From an uncultured Lachnospiraceae bacterium (GTDB lineage Bacteria > Bacillota > Clostridia > Lachnospirales > Lachnospiraceae), in NCBI GenBank assembly GCA_934437985.1, contig CAKSBI010000003.1:1-64000 (forward strand): 64,000 nt of DNA, written 5' to 3'. Shown piece by piece: positions 52,746 through 61,565 of the stretch. Below the pieces are notes generated by a model that did no database searches, was not told the origin of the DNA, and saw only the letters and a program-made list of their open reading frames with translations. Each line of letters starts with the position of its first letter. Position 1 is the stretch's first letter. Position numbers and translations under genes: made by a program.

Positions 52746-54539
52746 ATGATTAAAGTAACAATCAAAAAGGCCGCAGCATTAACACTTGCGATGGCGATGG
52801 TTGTTTCTGCAGCACCGGCAGATAATGCAGAAGCAGCTAAAAAACCTGCCCTCAGCAGGACAAAAGCTACCATCAATGTAGGAAAATCCGTAAAGATTAC
52901 GCTTAAGAATGGTGCTAAGAAAGCCCGGGTAACCTGGACAACAAGCAAAAAGAAGGTTGCTGTTATCAGCAAATCCTCTGCCAAAGGAAACAAGGCTTAT
53001 GCAACCATCAAAGGAAAATCAAAAGGAAAGGCTGTTATCAAAGCAGTATACAAGCTTGGCAAGTCTAAAAAGACGCTTAAATGTAGGGTAACAGTTAACA
53101 AGGCATCCAGGAGGAATACCGTAACAGCTGCAACATCTTCACCGGCTGCAACTAATGTTCCGGCTGCCTCAACAGCTCCAGCTAATGCTACTGCAACACC
53201 TTCAGCTACTACAGAAGCAAGCGCAGTTCCATCAGCTACAGCAACGGCAACAAAGACACCAAAGCCTACTGCAAAACCTACTGCAAAGCCTACTGCAACA
53301 CCTTCACCTATCCCATATACTTATGTATCTGACATATCAGAGCCTTTAGACTTCGAGTCAAGATATGATACAGACAGTAATGAATGTGCTTCCGAGATAA
53401 CAGGTGGTGCCCTTGTATTCGGTGAAGGTAAGGCAAGCACACTTCTTAACCTTCCTGGATGTACTAATGCAGACGGAGAGTATGCTCCTGCTGACGCATA
53501 TGTCCTTGTATATGTTAAAGGTACATACACAGGTACTAACGGATTTGCACTTGAAGTTGGTAATGGGTGGGAATCATATCTCGTACCTGACAACAATATG
53601 GTAAGCGAAAACAAGCAGTTTGTATTCCCTGCCGACCATGCACAGGGTGAATTCTCTGAGGTATACTATGGCAAATACTCAGATGCATTAAGCGGGTTCG
53701 GTATTAAATCACTTAATGACAAACCGGCTACAGGTGTAGCTATCAAAGAGATCAGGGTTCAGTTCTGCGGATTCCCACCAAAATTCACAGAGGATAATGA
53801 GCTTATCATTCCGGGTCATGAGCCATATGACGGATATATGGGAGTATTCAAGATTCCTTTTAAGACAGATAAAAAAGACGGTGATGTTGTTGGTGCCGAG
53901 GTTATGGTCAATGACTGTTCTAATGGCCACAGAAATGGTTCCCTTAACCTCTTCGCACCCGGACGCAACACTAAAGATGACAATGGAAATACTATATACA
54001 AAGAGCCTTACTTCTCAGCAGCCCTTTTTGGCGATGTAGTCCTTAAGGATACGTTACCTGCAGATGAAGCTCCTGCAAAGACTGCTTATGCGGCTAAGAT
54101 TGCCAAAGATCTTACAATTGACGAAGATGGCAATGCTGCTGTTGATGAAGTATGGGATAGTATCCCTGAGATTAAGATAACAGACTTCACACTTTTCGAT
54201 CAGGAATATGCCGATGCCAAGCAGAGCGTAACTGATGCTTCAGTTAAGTTTGCATGGACAGAAAAGTATCTGTATATATTAGTTTCTGTTACAGACCCTG
54301 ACTTTGAAAATGTTTCAGAAAGTAATGAAGACTTCCAGCGTGATTCAATTGAGATCTACTTCGATGAGACACGTGCAAGAAACACAGAAACCGGCGAAGT
54401 TGAAGCTGCATATGATGATGACTGCTTCCAGTACAGACAGCCATACAATAATATGGGAATTAACGAAGACAGGGGTAACAATTACCTTAATACAGGTTAC
54501 AATGTTGAATCTGCTTCAAGATTCTTTAAAATTAACTAA
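52746..54539 (+). CDS. Secreted carbohydrate-binding protein: Ig-like domain, linker, CBM-like and split CBM9-like domains
   Basis: A 597-residue exported protein. Signal peptide at residues 1-30 (AALTLAMAMVVSAAPA). Residues 33-120 form a bacterial Ig-like group 2 domain; 125-190 are a Thr/Ala/Pro linker with KPTAKPTA repeats. Residues 195-345 look like a beta-sandwich binding module. Residues of about 361-435 (MGVFKIPFKT, GAEVMVNDCSNGHRNGS, FSAALFGDVVL) resemble the C-terminal half of a CBM9, and 446-597 (DEVWDSIPEIKI, VKFAWTEKYLYILVSVTDPDFE, RDSIEIYFDE) the N-terminal half, so the order is reversed. No catalytic domain is present. It probably binds plant polysaccharide at the cell surface. 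AAAGGA is 8-9 nt before the ATG; its own promoter and terminator flank it. Confidence 0.75.
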   Translation: MIKVTIKKAAALTLAMAMVVSAAPADNAEAAKKPALSRTKATINVGKSVKITLKNGAKKARVTWTTSKKKVAVISKSSAKGNKAYATIKGKSKGKAVIKAVYKLGKSKKTLKCRVTVNKASRRNTVTAATSSPAATNVPAASTAPANATATPSATTEASAVPSATATATKTPKPTAKPTAKPTATPSPIPYTYVSDISEPLDFESRYDTDSNECASEITGGALVFGEGKASTLLNLPGCTNADGEYAPADAYVLVYVKGTYTGTNGFALEVGNGWESYLVPDNNMVSENKQFVFPADHAQGEFSEVYYGKYSDALSGFGIKSLNDKPATGVAIKEIRVQFCGFPPKFTEDNELIIPGHEPYDGYMGVFKIPFKTDKKDGDVVGAEVMVNDCSNGHRNGSLNLFAPGRNTKDDNGNTIYKEPYFSAALFGDVVLKDTLPADEAPAKTAYAAKIAKDLTIDEDGNAAVDEVWDSIPEIKITDFTLFDQEYADAKQSVTDASVKFAWTEKYLYILVSVTDPDFENVSESNEDFQRDSIEIYFDETRARNTETGEVEAAYDDDCFQYRQPYNNMGINEDRGNNYLNTGYNVESASRFFKIN

Positions 54540-54584
54540 GAATATACACAAACTCTGCTTAACAGCACTGTGACAACAAAGAAA

Positions 54585-54627
54585 ATAGATGCCCTGCAAC
54601 ATTGACCTGCAGGACATCTATTTTTAT
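54585..54627 (+). terminator. Intrinsic terminator of the carbohydrate-binding protein gene
   Basis: ATAGATG-C-CCTGCA (from 54585), 9-nt loop, TGCAGG-A-CATCTAT, then TTTTATT. Fourteen-position stem with one mismatch. It is also placed to stop the convergent minus-strand glycan operon, whose last ORF ends at 54650, though the reverse side has only AAAATA-type complement. Confidence 0.85.
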
Positions 54628-54649
54628 TATGCATTTATTTTGCTATGCA

Positions 54650-54913
54650 CTAAGCGTTATCATCAATACTGTCATACATTGGACAGGATGGGTCAGTTAC
54701 CCCCTGCACACTCTCTTCTACGGCAATCTCCGATATCCGTGCAGTCTCCTTTACCGCATCCTCGTACCCTGTCAGTGCAGCAAAGGACGCAAACTGCGCA
54801 GCCCTGTCTGACATTGACATACACTGTCTTCCGGACACAGGCCGCCCAAGATTGATTATATCATCATACTTTTTATTATCATTACCCTGAATACTGTCTT
54901 TATTCCGGATCAT
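54650..54913 (-). CDS. Small protein of the DRAAQFA(P/S)FAALTGY type, unknown function
   Basis: An 87-residue soluble protein with the core MSMSDRAAQFASFAALTGYEDAVKETARI. From memory, short proteins with this core are common in Lachnospiraceae and other Firmicutes and often stand next to Y-family DNA polymerase genes, somewhat like YolD. No polymerase gene is here; instead it overlaps the 3' end of the phosphoglycosyl transferase gene by 14 nt. The start is ATG at 54913 with GGTGA 5 nt upstream; an ATG at 54937 is also open. It is the last ORF of the glycan operon, or a separate gene that happens to be there. Confidence 0.6.
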   Translation of the reverse strand: MIRNKDSIQGNDNKKYDDIINLGRPVSGRQCMSMSDRAAQFASFAALTGYEDAVKETARISEIAVEESVQGVTDPSCPMYDSIDDNA

Positions 54914-55601
54914 CACAATCACCAAATACTGATACAACCGTATCTACGATTGTATATATATCATTAATAAGGCTGAATCTTCTTAAACTTCTGAGATTAT
55001 ACTTCATCTTACCTGGCAGGACTTTATGAGTATATACATAATCTACATCTTCTGCACCGGATAAAAGTCTGTCCTCATCTTTATATCTTATACTTGCATC
55101 AGAAGTGATCCCTGCCGGCATAAGCAGCGTAGCCATCATAGCCGGTGTATATGCGTCAACATACTTCCTGACTTCCGGTCTCGTACCAACAAAGCTCATA
55201 TCCCCTTTAAGGACATTGATAAGCTGCGGCAGTTCATCAAGCCGTAGTCCCCTGAGCTTCTTTCCTGCATCAGTTATCCTGCTGTCCCCGGCAACCGTTA
55301 CCCTGCTTCCCTTCTGTTCGGCAAGGTCAACCATTGTTCTGAACTTGTAGATTGTGAAATCTTTATCAAACGCTGTAACTCTTGTCTGTCTGAATAACAC
55401 CGGTCCCTTTGAATCAAGCTTTATCCATACTGCAAGCACGGCAAATACAGGTGCAAGTACAACTAAAAGCACAGCTGCCATGATAACATCAGCAGCTCTT
55501 TTTATCTTCAGGCTTAACTCCTTTTTCTTTAAAATGTCATAATACTTACGTACATAATCATTATGCATGCTTTCAGGAAGCTCATCCCAGTCAGGTAACA
55601 T
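54900..55601 (-). CDS. Undecaprenyl-phosphate sugar phosphotransferase (PglC/WcaJ family)
   Basis: A 233-residue monotopic phosphoglycosyl transferase. After about 30 polar residues comes the re-entrant membrane helix (ADVIMAAVLLVVLAPVFAVLAVWI), then FRQTRVTAFDKDFTIYKFRTM, and the catalytic DELPQLINVLKGDMSFVGTRPE with the Asp-Glu pair. The C-terminus is short, as in PglC-like enzymes, and there is no N-terminal polytopic domain as in WcaJ. It should move a sugar 1-phosphate from a UDP-sugar to undecaprenyl phosphate on the inner leaflet, starting glycan assembly. The sugar is probably made by the PglF- and PglE-like enzymes just upstream. Confidence 0.88.
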   Translation of the reverse strand: MLPDWDELPESMHNDYVRKYYDILKKKELSLKIKRAADVIMAAVLLVVLAPVFAVLAVWIKLDSKGPVLFRQTRVTAFDKDFTIYKFRTMVDLAEQKGSRVTVAGDSRITDAGKKLRGLRLDELPQLINVLKGDMSFVGTRPEVRKYVDAYTPAMMATLLMPAGITSDASIRYKDEDRLLSGAEDVDYVYTHKVLPGKMKYNLRSLRRFSLINDIYTIVDTVVSVFGDCDDPE

Positions 55602-55720
55602 AATATTCCCTCCCCATTGATGACCGGATACTTATATTAATTTCATATTTTCCGACACTGGATACTTTATTACTACACATCATTTTACACTATATACTTA
55701 CAATTATTACACGTCTTTGG

Positions 55721-56926
55721 TCACTGTATACTTTTTAACACATCATTAAAATTATCAATAATATATCTTACCTGCTCATCAGACAGCTTAGTATGAAGCG
55801 GCAATGTAACCTCATTTTCAAACATTGCGTATGCATTGGGATAATTCTTAATGTCATACCCAAGCTTCTTATACGCACTGAGAAGAGGCAGCGGCTTATA
55901 ATGAACATTAAGCGGTATATCACGCTCAGCCATTTTCTTTATAAATTCATTACAGAACTCCCTGTCTTTTCCTGACAGCCTTACAAGACACAGATGCATG
56001 CTTGATCTTCTATCCTCCGTAATATGATTAAATACCCACACATCATCATTTGCAATGCCGTCTGTATACATCTTCACAATCTGCCCACGCCTGTTAAGAA
56101 GTTCACCATAACGGCGCATCTGCCCAAGCCCGATAGCTGCCATAATATCTGTCATATTACATTTATAATATGGCTCTACAATATCATATTCCCATGCACC
56201 AAGCTTAGTCTTGGCAAGTGCATCCTTTGACTGGCCATGGAGCGATAACAACTGATATCTGTGGTATATGTCCTCATTATCCATTCCCGGTCTGTCACGC
56301 CATACAACGGCACCGCCTTCCCCGGTCGTAAAATTCTTAACGGCATGGAATGAAAATGATGTAAAATCAGCAGCCTCACCGCTCATCTTTCCTTTATATA
56401 CAGCACCAAAACCATGCGCAGAATCTGCCAGGACAATAACCCGGTCAAACAGTCGCTGTATATCGTTAGAAGGAGTATACAGGTGCTTTTTGCTTTCCAG
56501 TATCTCATATATCCTGTCATAGTCGCACATCATACCGGCAATATCAACAGGAATGATTACCTTAGTACGTTCCGTGACTGCATCTGCAATCGCATCATAA
56601 TCAATCTCATATGAGTCTTTACCGGTATCAACAAGCACAGGAGTCGCCCCGGCATGAATAATAACACTGCAGCTTGCCGTATACGTATATGCCGTTGTAA
56701 TAACCTCATCCCCGGGACCTACACCAAGCAGCCTTAATGTTGATTCCATACATGCAGTTGCCGAATTAAGGCATACAGCCTTTGAAGTTTTACAGTACTC
56801 TGCAATCTCCTTTTCAAGCCTTTTTGTCTTCGGTCCTGTAGTCAGCCAGCCGCTTTTAAGTGTATCAACTACTTCATCAATCTCAAAATCCGATATATCC
56901 GGTGGAGAAAACATAATTCTGTCCAT
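55721..56926 (-). CDS. DegT/DnrJ/EryC1/StrS sugar aminotransferase (PglE-like)
   Basis: A 401-residue PLP enzyme. N-terminal SGWLTTGPKTKRLEKEIAEY, NSATACMESTLRLLGVGPGDEVITTAYTYTA, cofactor Asp in VLADSAHGFGA, and the PLP Lys in SFHAVKNFTTGEGGAVV. It should put an amino group on a 4-keto-6-deoxy nucleotide sugar made by the dehydratase 26 nt upstream. The reading PglF, PglE, PglC points to a bacillosamine-type sugar, but no acetyltransferase (PglD) is seen, so the sugar may stay 4-amino or the acetylase lies elsewhere. Confidence 0.88.
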   Translation of the reverse strand: MDRIMFSPPDISDFEIDEVVDTLKSGWLTTGPKTKRLEKEIAEYCKTSKAVCLNSATACMESTLRLLGVGPGDEVITTAYTYTASCSVIIHAGATPVLVDTGKDSYEIDYDAIADAVTERTKVIIPVDIAGMMCDYDRIYEILESKKHLYTPSNDIQRLFDRVIVLADSAHGFGAVYKGKMSGEAADFTSFSFHAVKNFTTGEGGAVVWRDRPGMDNEDIYHRYQLLSLHGQSKDALAKTKLGAWEYDIVEPYYKCNMTDIMAAIGLGQMRRYGELLNRRGQIVKMYTDGIANDDVWVFNHITEDRRSSMHLCLVRLSGKDREFCNEFIKKMAERDIPLNVHYKPLPLLSAYKKLGYDIKNYPNAYAMFENEVTLPLHTKLSDEQVRYIIDNFNDVLKSIQ

Positions 56927-56952
56927 ATCATTAACTCCCTTCGTATATAATA

Positions 56953-58917
56953 TTAATTATTCTTTCTTTCAAAACCAACAAGCTTCCTGTGGGTAATCTC
57001 CCTGTCATGTATCTCCTTAAACTGCTCACTGAGTATCTCACGGTCACGTTTTACATCAACAGCTTTTTCTTTATACGTCGGTACAATTGTCTCAACTATT
57101 GACTTAATATTATCACTTTCACTATAAGCATATTCATATAACATGTCGAGCTGCTTAAAGAACTGATCCTCATCAAATTCCAATGGTTTACCAATATGAA
57201 TAAGGGAGTTGGCAGTATCTGTAAGCCCCTCCTCATTCATAAGCATCTCTTCGTACAGCTTCTCACCGGGCCTCAGTCCGGTAATCTTAATCTCAATATC
57301 TTCACCAACCTTATAGCCGGACAGCCTTATCAGATTCTTTGCGAGATCCATAATCTTAACAGGCTCACCCATGTCAAGCACAAATATCTCTCCGCCCTTC
57401 GCATATGCACCGGCCTGAAGCACCAGTGTTACAGCTTCTTCAATTGTCATAAAATATCTTATTATATCAGGATGCGTTACGGTAACAGGACCACCCGACG
57501 CGATCTGCTTTTTAAAAAGCGGTATAACACTTCCGTTGCTTCCAAGCACATTTCCAAATCTTACCGCAACAAATTCAGTATCTGAATGTCTGTCAAAAGC
57601 CTGAAGTATCATCTCACATATACGTTTTGAGGCTCCCATTATATTAGTGGGGTTAACCGCCTTATCAGTAGATATAAGCACAAACTTCTTAGTTCCGTAT
57701 TTGCTTGCGGCAAGTGCCGTCTTATATGTGCCAAATACATTATTCTTAATTGCCTCGTTAGGGCTGTCCTCCATAAGCGGTACATGCTTGTGTGCAGCCG
57801 CATGGTATACAATATCCGGTCTGTACTTTGCAAATATGCTGTCCATTCTTTCTGTATTACGTACAGAAGCGATCAGGACAGTAAGATCCAGCCCCGGATA
57901 ATCATGCTTAAGCTCATTCTGGATATCGTATGCATTATTTTCATATATATCCACAATTATCATCTTTGCCGGTGAATGTCCTGCAATCTGTCTGCACAGC
58001 TCACTTCCGATAGAACCACCGCCGCCTGTAATGAGCACTGTCTTTCCACTGACATAGTTAATGATCGAGGTTATGTCAACCTTTACAGGTTCACGTCCGA
58101 GAAGATCCTCTATCTGTACATCACGGAGCTTGTCAAGCGTTGCCTCACCATTAACGAACTGGTACATTCCCGGAAGAATCTTAAGCTGCCCTGATGTATG
58201 ACGGCATATCTCCACAAATTCACTGATCGTCTTGCGTGAAGCTGCAGGCATGGCAATAATAATCTCATTTATGGAAAAATGCTCAGCCGCCCAAAGTATC
58301 TTATCTCTGCCGCCAACCACTTTAACACCATGAATGTAAGTATTCTGTTTTGTCCTGTCATCATCAATAATACACTTAATACGTGCATCCAGCCTGTTAC
58401 TCATGATCAGCTCATTCATAACCATATTACCGGCTTCCCCCGCACCGATAATCATCGTATTGCGGGTATCCTCACCATGGCTGTACATGCTGAACAGATG
58501 CCTTGTAAGCCTGTACGAATATCTTATCGTGATAATCATAACAAACAAAAGCATCATATATATTATAATATAACTCTTAGTAAAATACCTGTAATGCATA
58601 AATAAAGATGTTATATGAATAATTGTAGAAATAAGGCACGCCAACAGGATGTTAACCATCTCCCTTATACTGGCGTACCTCCACAGACTGTGATAGAGTC
58701 TGAATGCCAGGAACAGCAGCAATGTCGTTACCGTATTAAACACACACATACGGTTGACTGCTTCAAGGCACTCAGGTTCTATCGATGTCCACTTTAGTTC
58801 AAATCTTATGAGCAGTGAAAGATATGAACTTAAATTAATACATATAATATCCAGAACAACAAGCATTACCCTGAAAAATACAGAGAATCTTCCGTCACGA
58901 ATCCATTTGCCAAACAA
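56953..58917 (-). CDS. Membrane-bound nucleotide-sugar 4,6-dehydratase (PglF/CapD-like)
   Basis: A 654-residue protein. Residues 1-145 have four to five membrane helices; about 150-280 form a CoA-binding-like Rossmann fold (MIIGAGEAGNMVMNEL); 285-600 are the extended SDR domain with VLITGGGGSIGSELCRQIA, HAAAHKHVPLME, STDKAVNPTNIMGASKR (Met in place of Tyr in the YxxxK motif, as is normal for PglF/FlaA1 enzymes) and RFGNVLGSNGSVIPLF. It should turn UDP-GlcNAc into the 4-keto-6-deoxy sugar at the membrane. RBS and spacing fit one operon with its neighbours. Confidence 0.9.
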   Translation of the reverse strand: MFGKWIRDGRFSVFFRVMLVVLDIICINLSSYLSLLIRFELKWTSIEPECLEAVNRMCVFNTVTTLLLFLAFRLYHSLWRYASIREMVNILLACLISTIIHITSLFMHYRYFTKSYIIIYMMLLFVMIITIRYSYRLTRHLFSMYSHGEDTRNTMIIGAGEAGNMVMNELIMSNRLDARIKCIIDDDRTKQNTYIHGVKVVGGRDKILWAAEHFSINEIIIAMPAASRKTISEFVEICRHTSGQLKILPGMYQFVNGEATLDKLRDVQIEDLLGREPVKVDITSIINYVSGKTVLITGGGGSIGSELCRQIAGHSPAKMIIVDIYENNAYDIQNELKHDYPGLDLTVLIASVRNTERMDSIFAKYRPDIVYHAAAHKHVPLMEDSPNEAIKNNVFGTYKTALAASKYGTKKFVLISTDKAVNPTNIMGASKRICEMILQAFDRHSDTEFVAVRFGNVLGSNGSVIPLFKKQIASGGPVTVTHPDIIRYFMTIEEAVTLVLQAGAYAKGGEIFVLDMGEPVKIMDLAKNLIRLSGYKVGEDIEIKITGLRPGEKLYEEMLMNEEGLTDTANSLIHIGKPLEFDEDQFFKQLDMLYEYAYSESDNIKSIVETIVPTYKEKAVDVKRDREILSEQFKEIHDREITHRKLVGFERKNN

Positions 58918-58945
58918 TTAACTACCTCCGGTAATACCGTACTGA

Positions 58946-60424
58946 TTACTTACTTTCCGTACCGCTCTTATCCGTATTCTTCTTCTTGATCTTTTCTCCA
59001 TTCAGTACCCTCTTAATTGTAGTACGTGCCTTATTAACAGAATCAGAATCCGGTCTCATTACATATGCCCTGCTTCGTGGCATTGAGTAAGTGTAATCCT
59101 TTGAACCTGTTCCATCAACACTGATCGAATCAATCTTCCAGTTAGGCATCTCATCCATCTGGTACTTAACATAACTTGTGATCTTCTTGGTCTTCATATT
59201 AGTCTCAAATGAACCCTCAATACTCTTCATAAGCTTATTAAAGTTCTTCAGGATTGATGGTGACGTTGCTTTATCAAGTATGGCAGAGATCATATGCTGG
59301 TGATTCTTGCCACGCTGATTGTCCCCGGCGGCAAAGTGATGACGCTCACGACAGAACGCAAGTGCCTGCTTACCATCAACATTGTTGTAGCCCTTTTTAA
59401 AGCTCGGTCCCCAGTCTGATGTGAAATCAAAATCTGAATATACCTTAACCCCGCCAAGTGCATTAACAATATCCTTAAGACCTGAGAAGTTAACCCTTAC
59501 ATAATAATCAATGTCAATATCATACAGCATCTCCAATGTTGCCATTGATACATCCACACCATATATGCCTGCATGTGTAAGCTTATCACGGACACCATTA
59601 GATATTGATAATGGAACGTAATAATCCCTTGGCGTATTAACAAGAAGAATCTGTGATGTCTCAGGATTAACAACAGCAATAATATTAACATCACTTCTGC
59701 TTGTCTTAGCTATTGAGCCATACGTATCAATTCCGGAGCAATACATAATAAATGGTTTGGTTATTGAGCTGTCTTCAGCTTCTTCATCCTTATTATCATC
59801 TTCGATAACTGTCTCAACCCTGTGATTACCAAGAACCTTCGTCTTAGTCTCAAAGTCCTTATAAGTATCACCTATAGTCTCACGGAAGGCTTCATTAAAA
59901 ATAATAACCCCGACTTCCTGTGTGTACAATGCATTAACAAGCGAGTCTACATCTGTATATGACCTGATTGCCACATCTTTTCCGACATCCTTTTTTACAG
60001 ACTCAAGCATTGAATCGGTGTATTTCCTTCCGACATTCTCAATAATACCAAACTGATAATCCTTAACATCATCAATAGTCTCTGCCTTGTCTGTTGAAAG
60101 GACAAGTGCTGATATCTCGTCAACCTTAACATTAGCAGCAGACATATTATCTATTGCGTTATAGCCCCTCCAGAGATATCCGGTACCAATAAGTATGATA
60201 ATACAGAAAATCACTGAAAGAATTCTTCCGACAACATATAATCTTTTAGACATCTGGCTGAAAAATGTATATAACATAATAAATACCAATCCCAGCACAC
60301 CAAGTAAAAGATATTTGTCAGGTATCATATCAACATACAATATAAGACCGATCAGTCCTATAGTAAGCAGAAACTGCAAAATAATAAATACAAAACCCAA
60401 CTTCTTTTTTAATAACTGACTCAT
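58946..60424 (-). CDS. LytR-CpsA-Psr (LCP) family glycopolymer ligase
   Basis: A 492-residue protein with three N-terminal membrane helices (about residues 10-90), an accessory outside domain, and the LCP catalytic domain: SRSDVNIIAVVNP, LLVNTPRDYYVPL, THAGIYGVDVSMATLEML, DYYVRVNFSGLKDIVNALGGV, LAFCRERHHFAAGD. LCP enzymes move lipid-linked polymers to peptidoglycan or to protein. In an operon with TagB/TagF-like enzymes it should attach the finished phosphopolymer to the wall. The C-terminus is a short basic tail. Confidence 0.88.
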   Translation of the reverse strand: MSQLLKKKLGFVFIILQFLLTIGLIGLILYVDMIPDKYLLLGVLGLVFIMLYTFFSQMSKRLYVVGRILSVIFCIIILIGTGYLWRGYNAIDNMSAANVKVDEISALVLSTDKAETIDDVKDYQFGIIENVGRKYTDSMLESVKKDVGKDVAIRSYTDVDSLVNALYTQEVGVIIFNEAFRETIGDTYKDFETKTKVLGNHRVETVIEDDNKDEEAEDSSITKPFIMYCSGIDTYGSIAKTSRSDVNIIAVVNPETSQILLVNTPRDYYVPLSISNGVRDKLTHAGIYGVDVSMATLEMLYDIDIDYYVRVNFSGLKDIVNALGGVKVYSDFDFTSDWGPSFKKGYNNVDGKQALAFCRERHHFAAGDNQRGKNHQHMISAILDKATSPSILKNFNKLMKSIEGSFETNMKTKKITSYVKYQMDEMPNWKIDSISVDGTGSKDYTYSMPRSRAYVMRPDSDSVNKARTTIKRVLNGEKIKKKNTDKSGTESK

Positions 60425-60446
60425 AAGTACCTCCCAAAATTAAATA

Positions 60447-61565
60447 TTAGTATCGTAATAATATGTCCAGCAGCCTTTTTGTCGATTTACCGTCAAGGTA
60501 ACGGTAAAACTTATCCTTAAACTGCCCTCTTATCGCAGAATAACCATCTCCGGACTTAACCAGACTGATAAGCCCTTCAGTTGTCTCTGCAACAGGACCC
60601 GGGACAAAGCTGTTATAGTCTTCATAAAAACCTCTTCCATACTCACTGAACACATCTATATCATATGCATAAAAATACATCGGCCGATCAAGTAATGCAT
60701 ATTCAAAAATAATCGATGAGTAATCAGTAATAAGTGCATCTGCCACAAACAGCAGTGTATTAAGGTCACTGTACCCGGACACATTTTGTACTTTATCACC
60801 ATATTGTAAAATACTTGTGTCATCATATGCATCCGCCACATGCGGATGCAGCCGCAGTAAAAGCACTGTATCTTCATCCATATGGCTGCACCATTTCTCC
60901 ATATTCAGCTCCACCCTTGGGGACGTAACCTGTTCATCACGGAATGTTGGTGCATACAATATCAGCCTTTTATTAACAAGCCCGGGATATCTTTCATAAA
61001 AGTCCCTGACTGCTTTTTCCCTGAAATCATCATTAAACATGACATCAGTCCGCGGAATACCGGTAAGATATACTTTATCCTCTGTTACCCCGAACGCTCC
61101 CCGGTACAGCCCGGCTGTGTACTCTGAATTAACAATAAGGTGTGTTATCCTGCTGTCTGCTTTCTTTTCAAGCCCTAACAGCCTGCCGCTGTTGGCGTCA
61201 TGTCCAAACTTTTTAATAGTTCCTGTTCCATGCCACAGCTGTACTACCTTAACACCTTTTCTTATCTTCACATATGCCAACGGGAGGAATTCATTATCCA
61301 TAAGAACTGTTCCTGCCCTTGCAAGTGCGGCCGACTTCTTAAAAACCAGGTCAAAAAGCCCTGCTCCACCTCTGTCGCTTTTTCTTACACATACAAAACG
61401 TGCATCAGGCTTCCTTTCCTTTATGGCCTTAATAACAACCCCGACACTGCTGTCATCGCTGCCATCATGTGTCATTACACAAAAGAAAAGATTATTATCA
61501 ACATGGAATATACAGCCTATATAGTATATTATTGCAAAAATTATATATCCAATACTCTTAACCAT
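60447..61565 (-). CDS. CDP-glycerol/ribitol phosphotransferase family protein (TagB/TagF-like), copy 3
   Basis: A 372-residue GT-B type peripheral membrane enzyme. KVVQLWHGTGTIKKFGHD, LTGIPRTDVMF, LILYAPTFRD, LLRLHPH and LITDYSSIIFEYALLDRPMYFY are the family landmarks. It lacks the WHGTPLKKL spelling of its two neighbours, so it may use a different donor or acceptor. It has an N-terminal hydrophobic stretch (IGYIIFAIIYYIGCIFHV). Its ATG overlaps the preceding stop by one base (TAATG). Confidence 0.83.
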   Translation of the reverse strand: MVKSIGYIIFAIIYYIGCIFHVDNNLFFCVMTHDGSDDSSVGVVIKAIKERKPDARFVCVRKSDRGGAGLFDLVFKKSAALARAGTVLMDNEFLPLAYVKIRKGVKVVQLWHGTGTIKKFGHDANSGRLLGLEKKADSRITHLIVNSEYTAGLYRGAFGVTEDKVYLTGIPRTDVMFNDDFREKAVRDFYERYPGLVNKRLILYAPTFRDEQVTSPRVELNMEKWCSHMDEDTVLLLRLHPHVADAYDDTSILQYGDKVQNVSGYSDLNTLLFVADALITDYSSIIFEYALLDRPMYFYAYDIDVFSEYGRGFYEDYNSFVPGPVAETTEGLISLVKSGDGYSAIRGQFKDKFYRYLDGKSTKRLLDILLRY

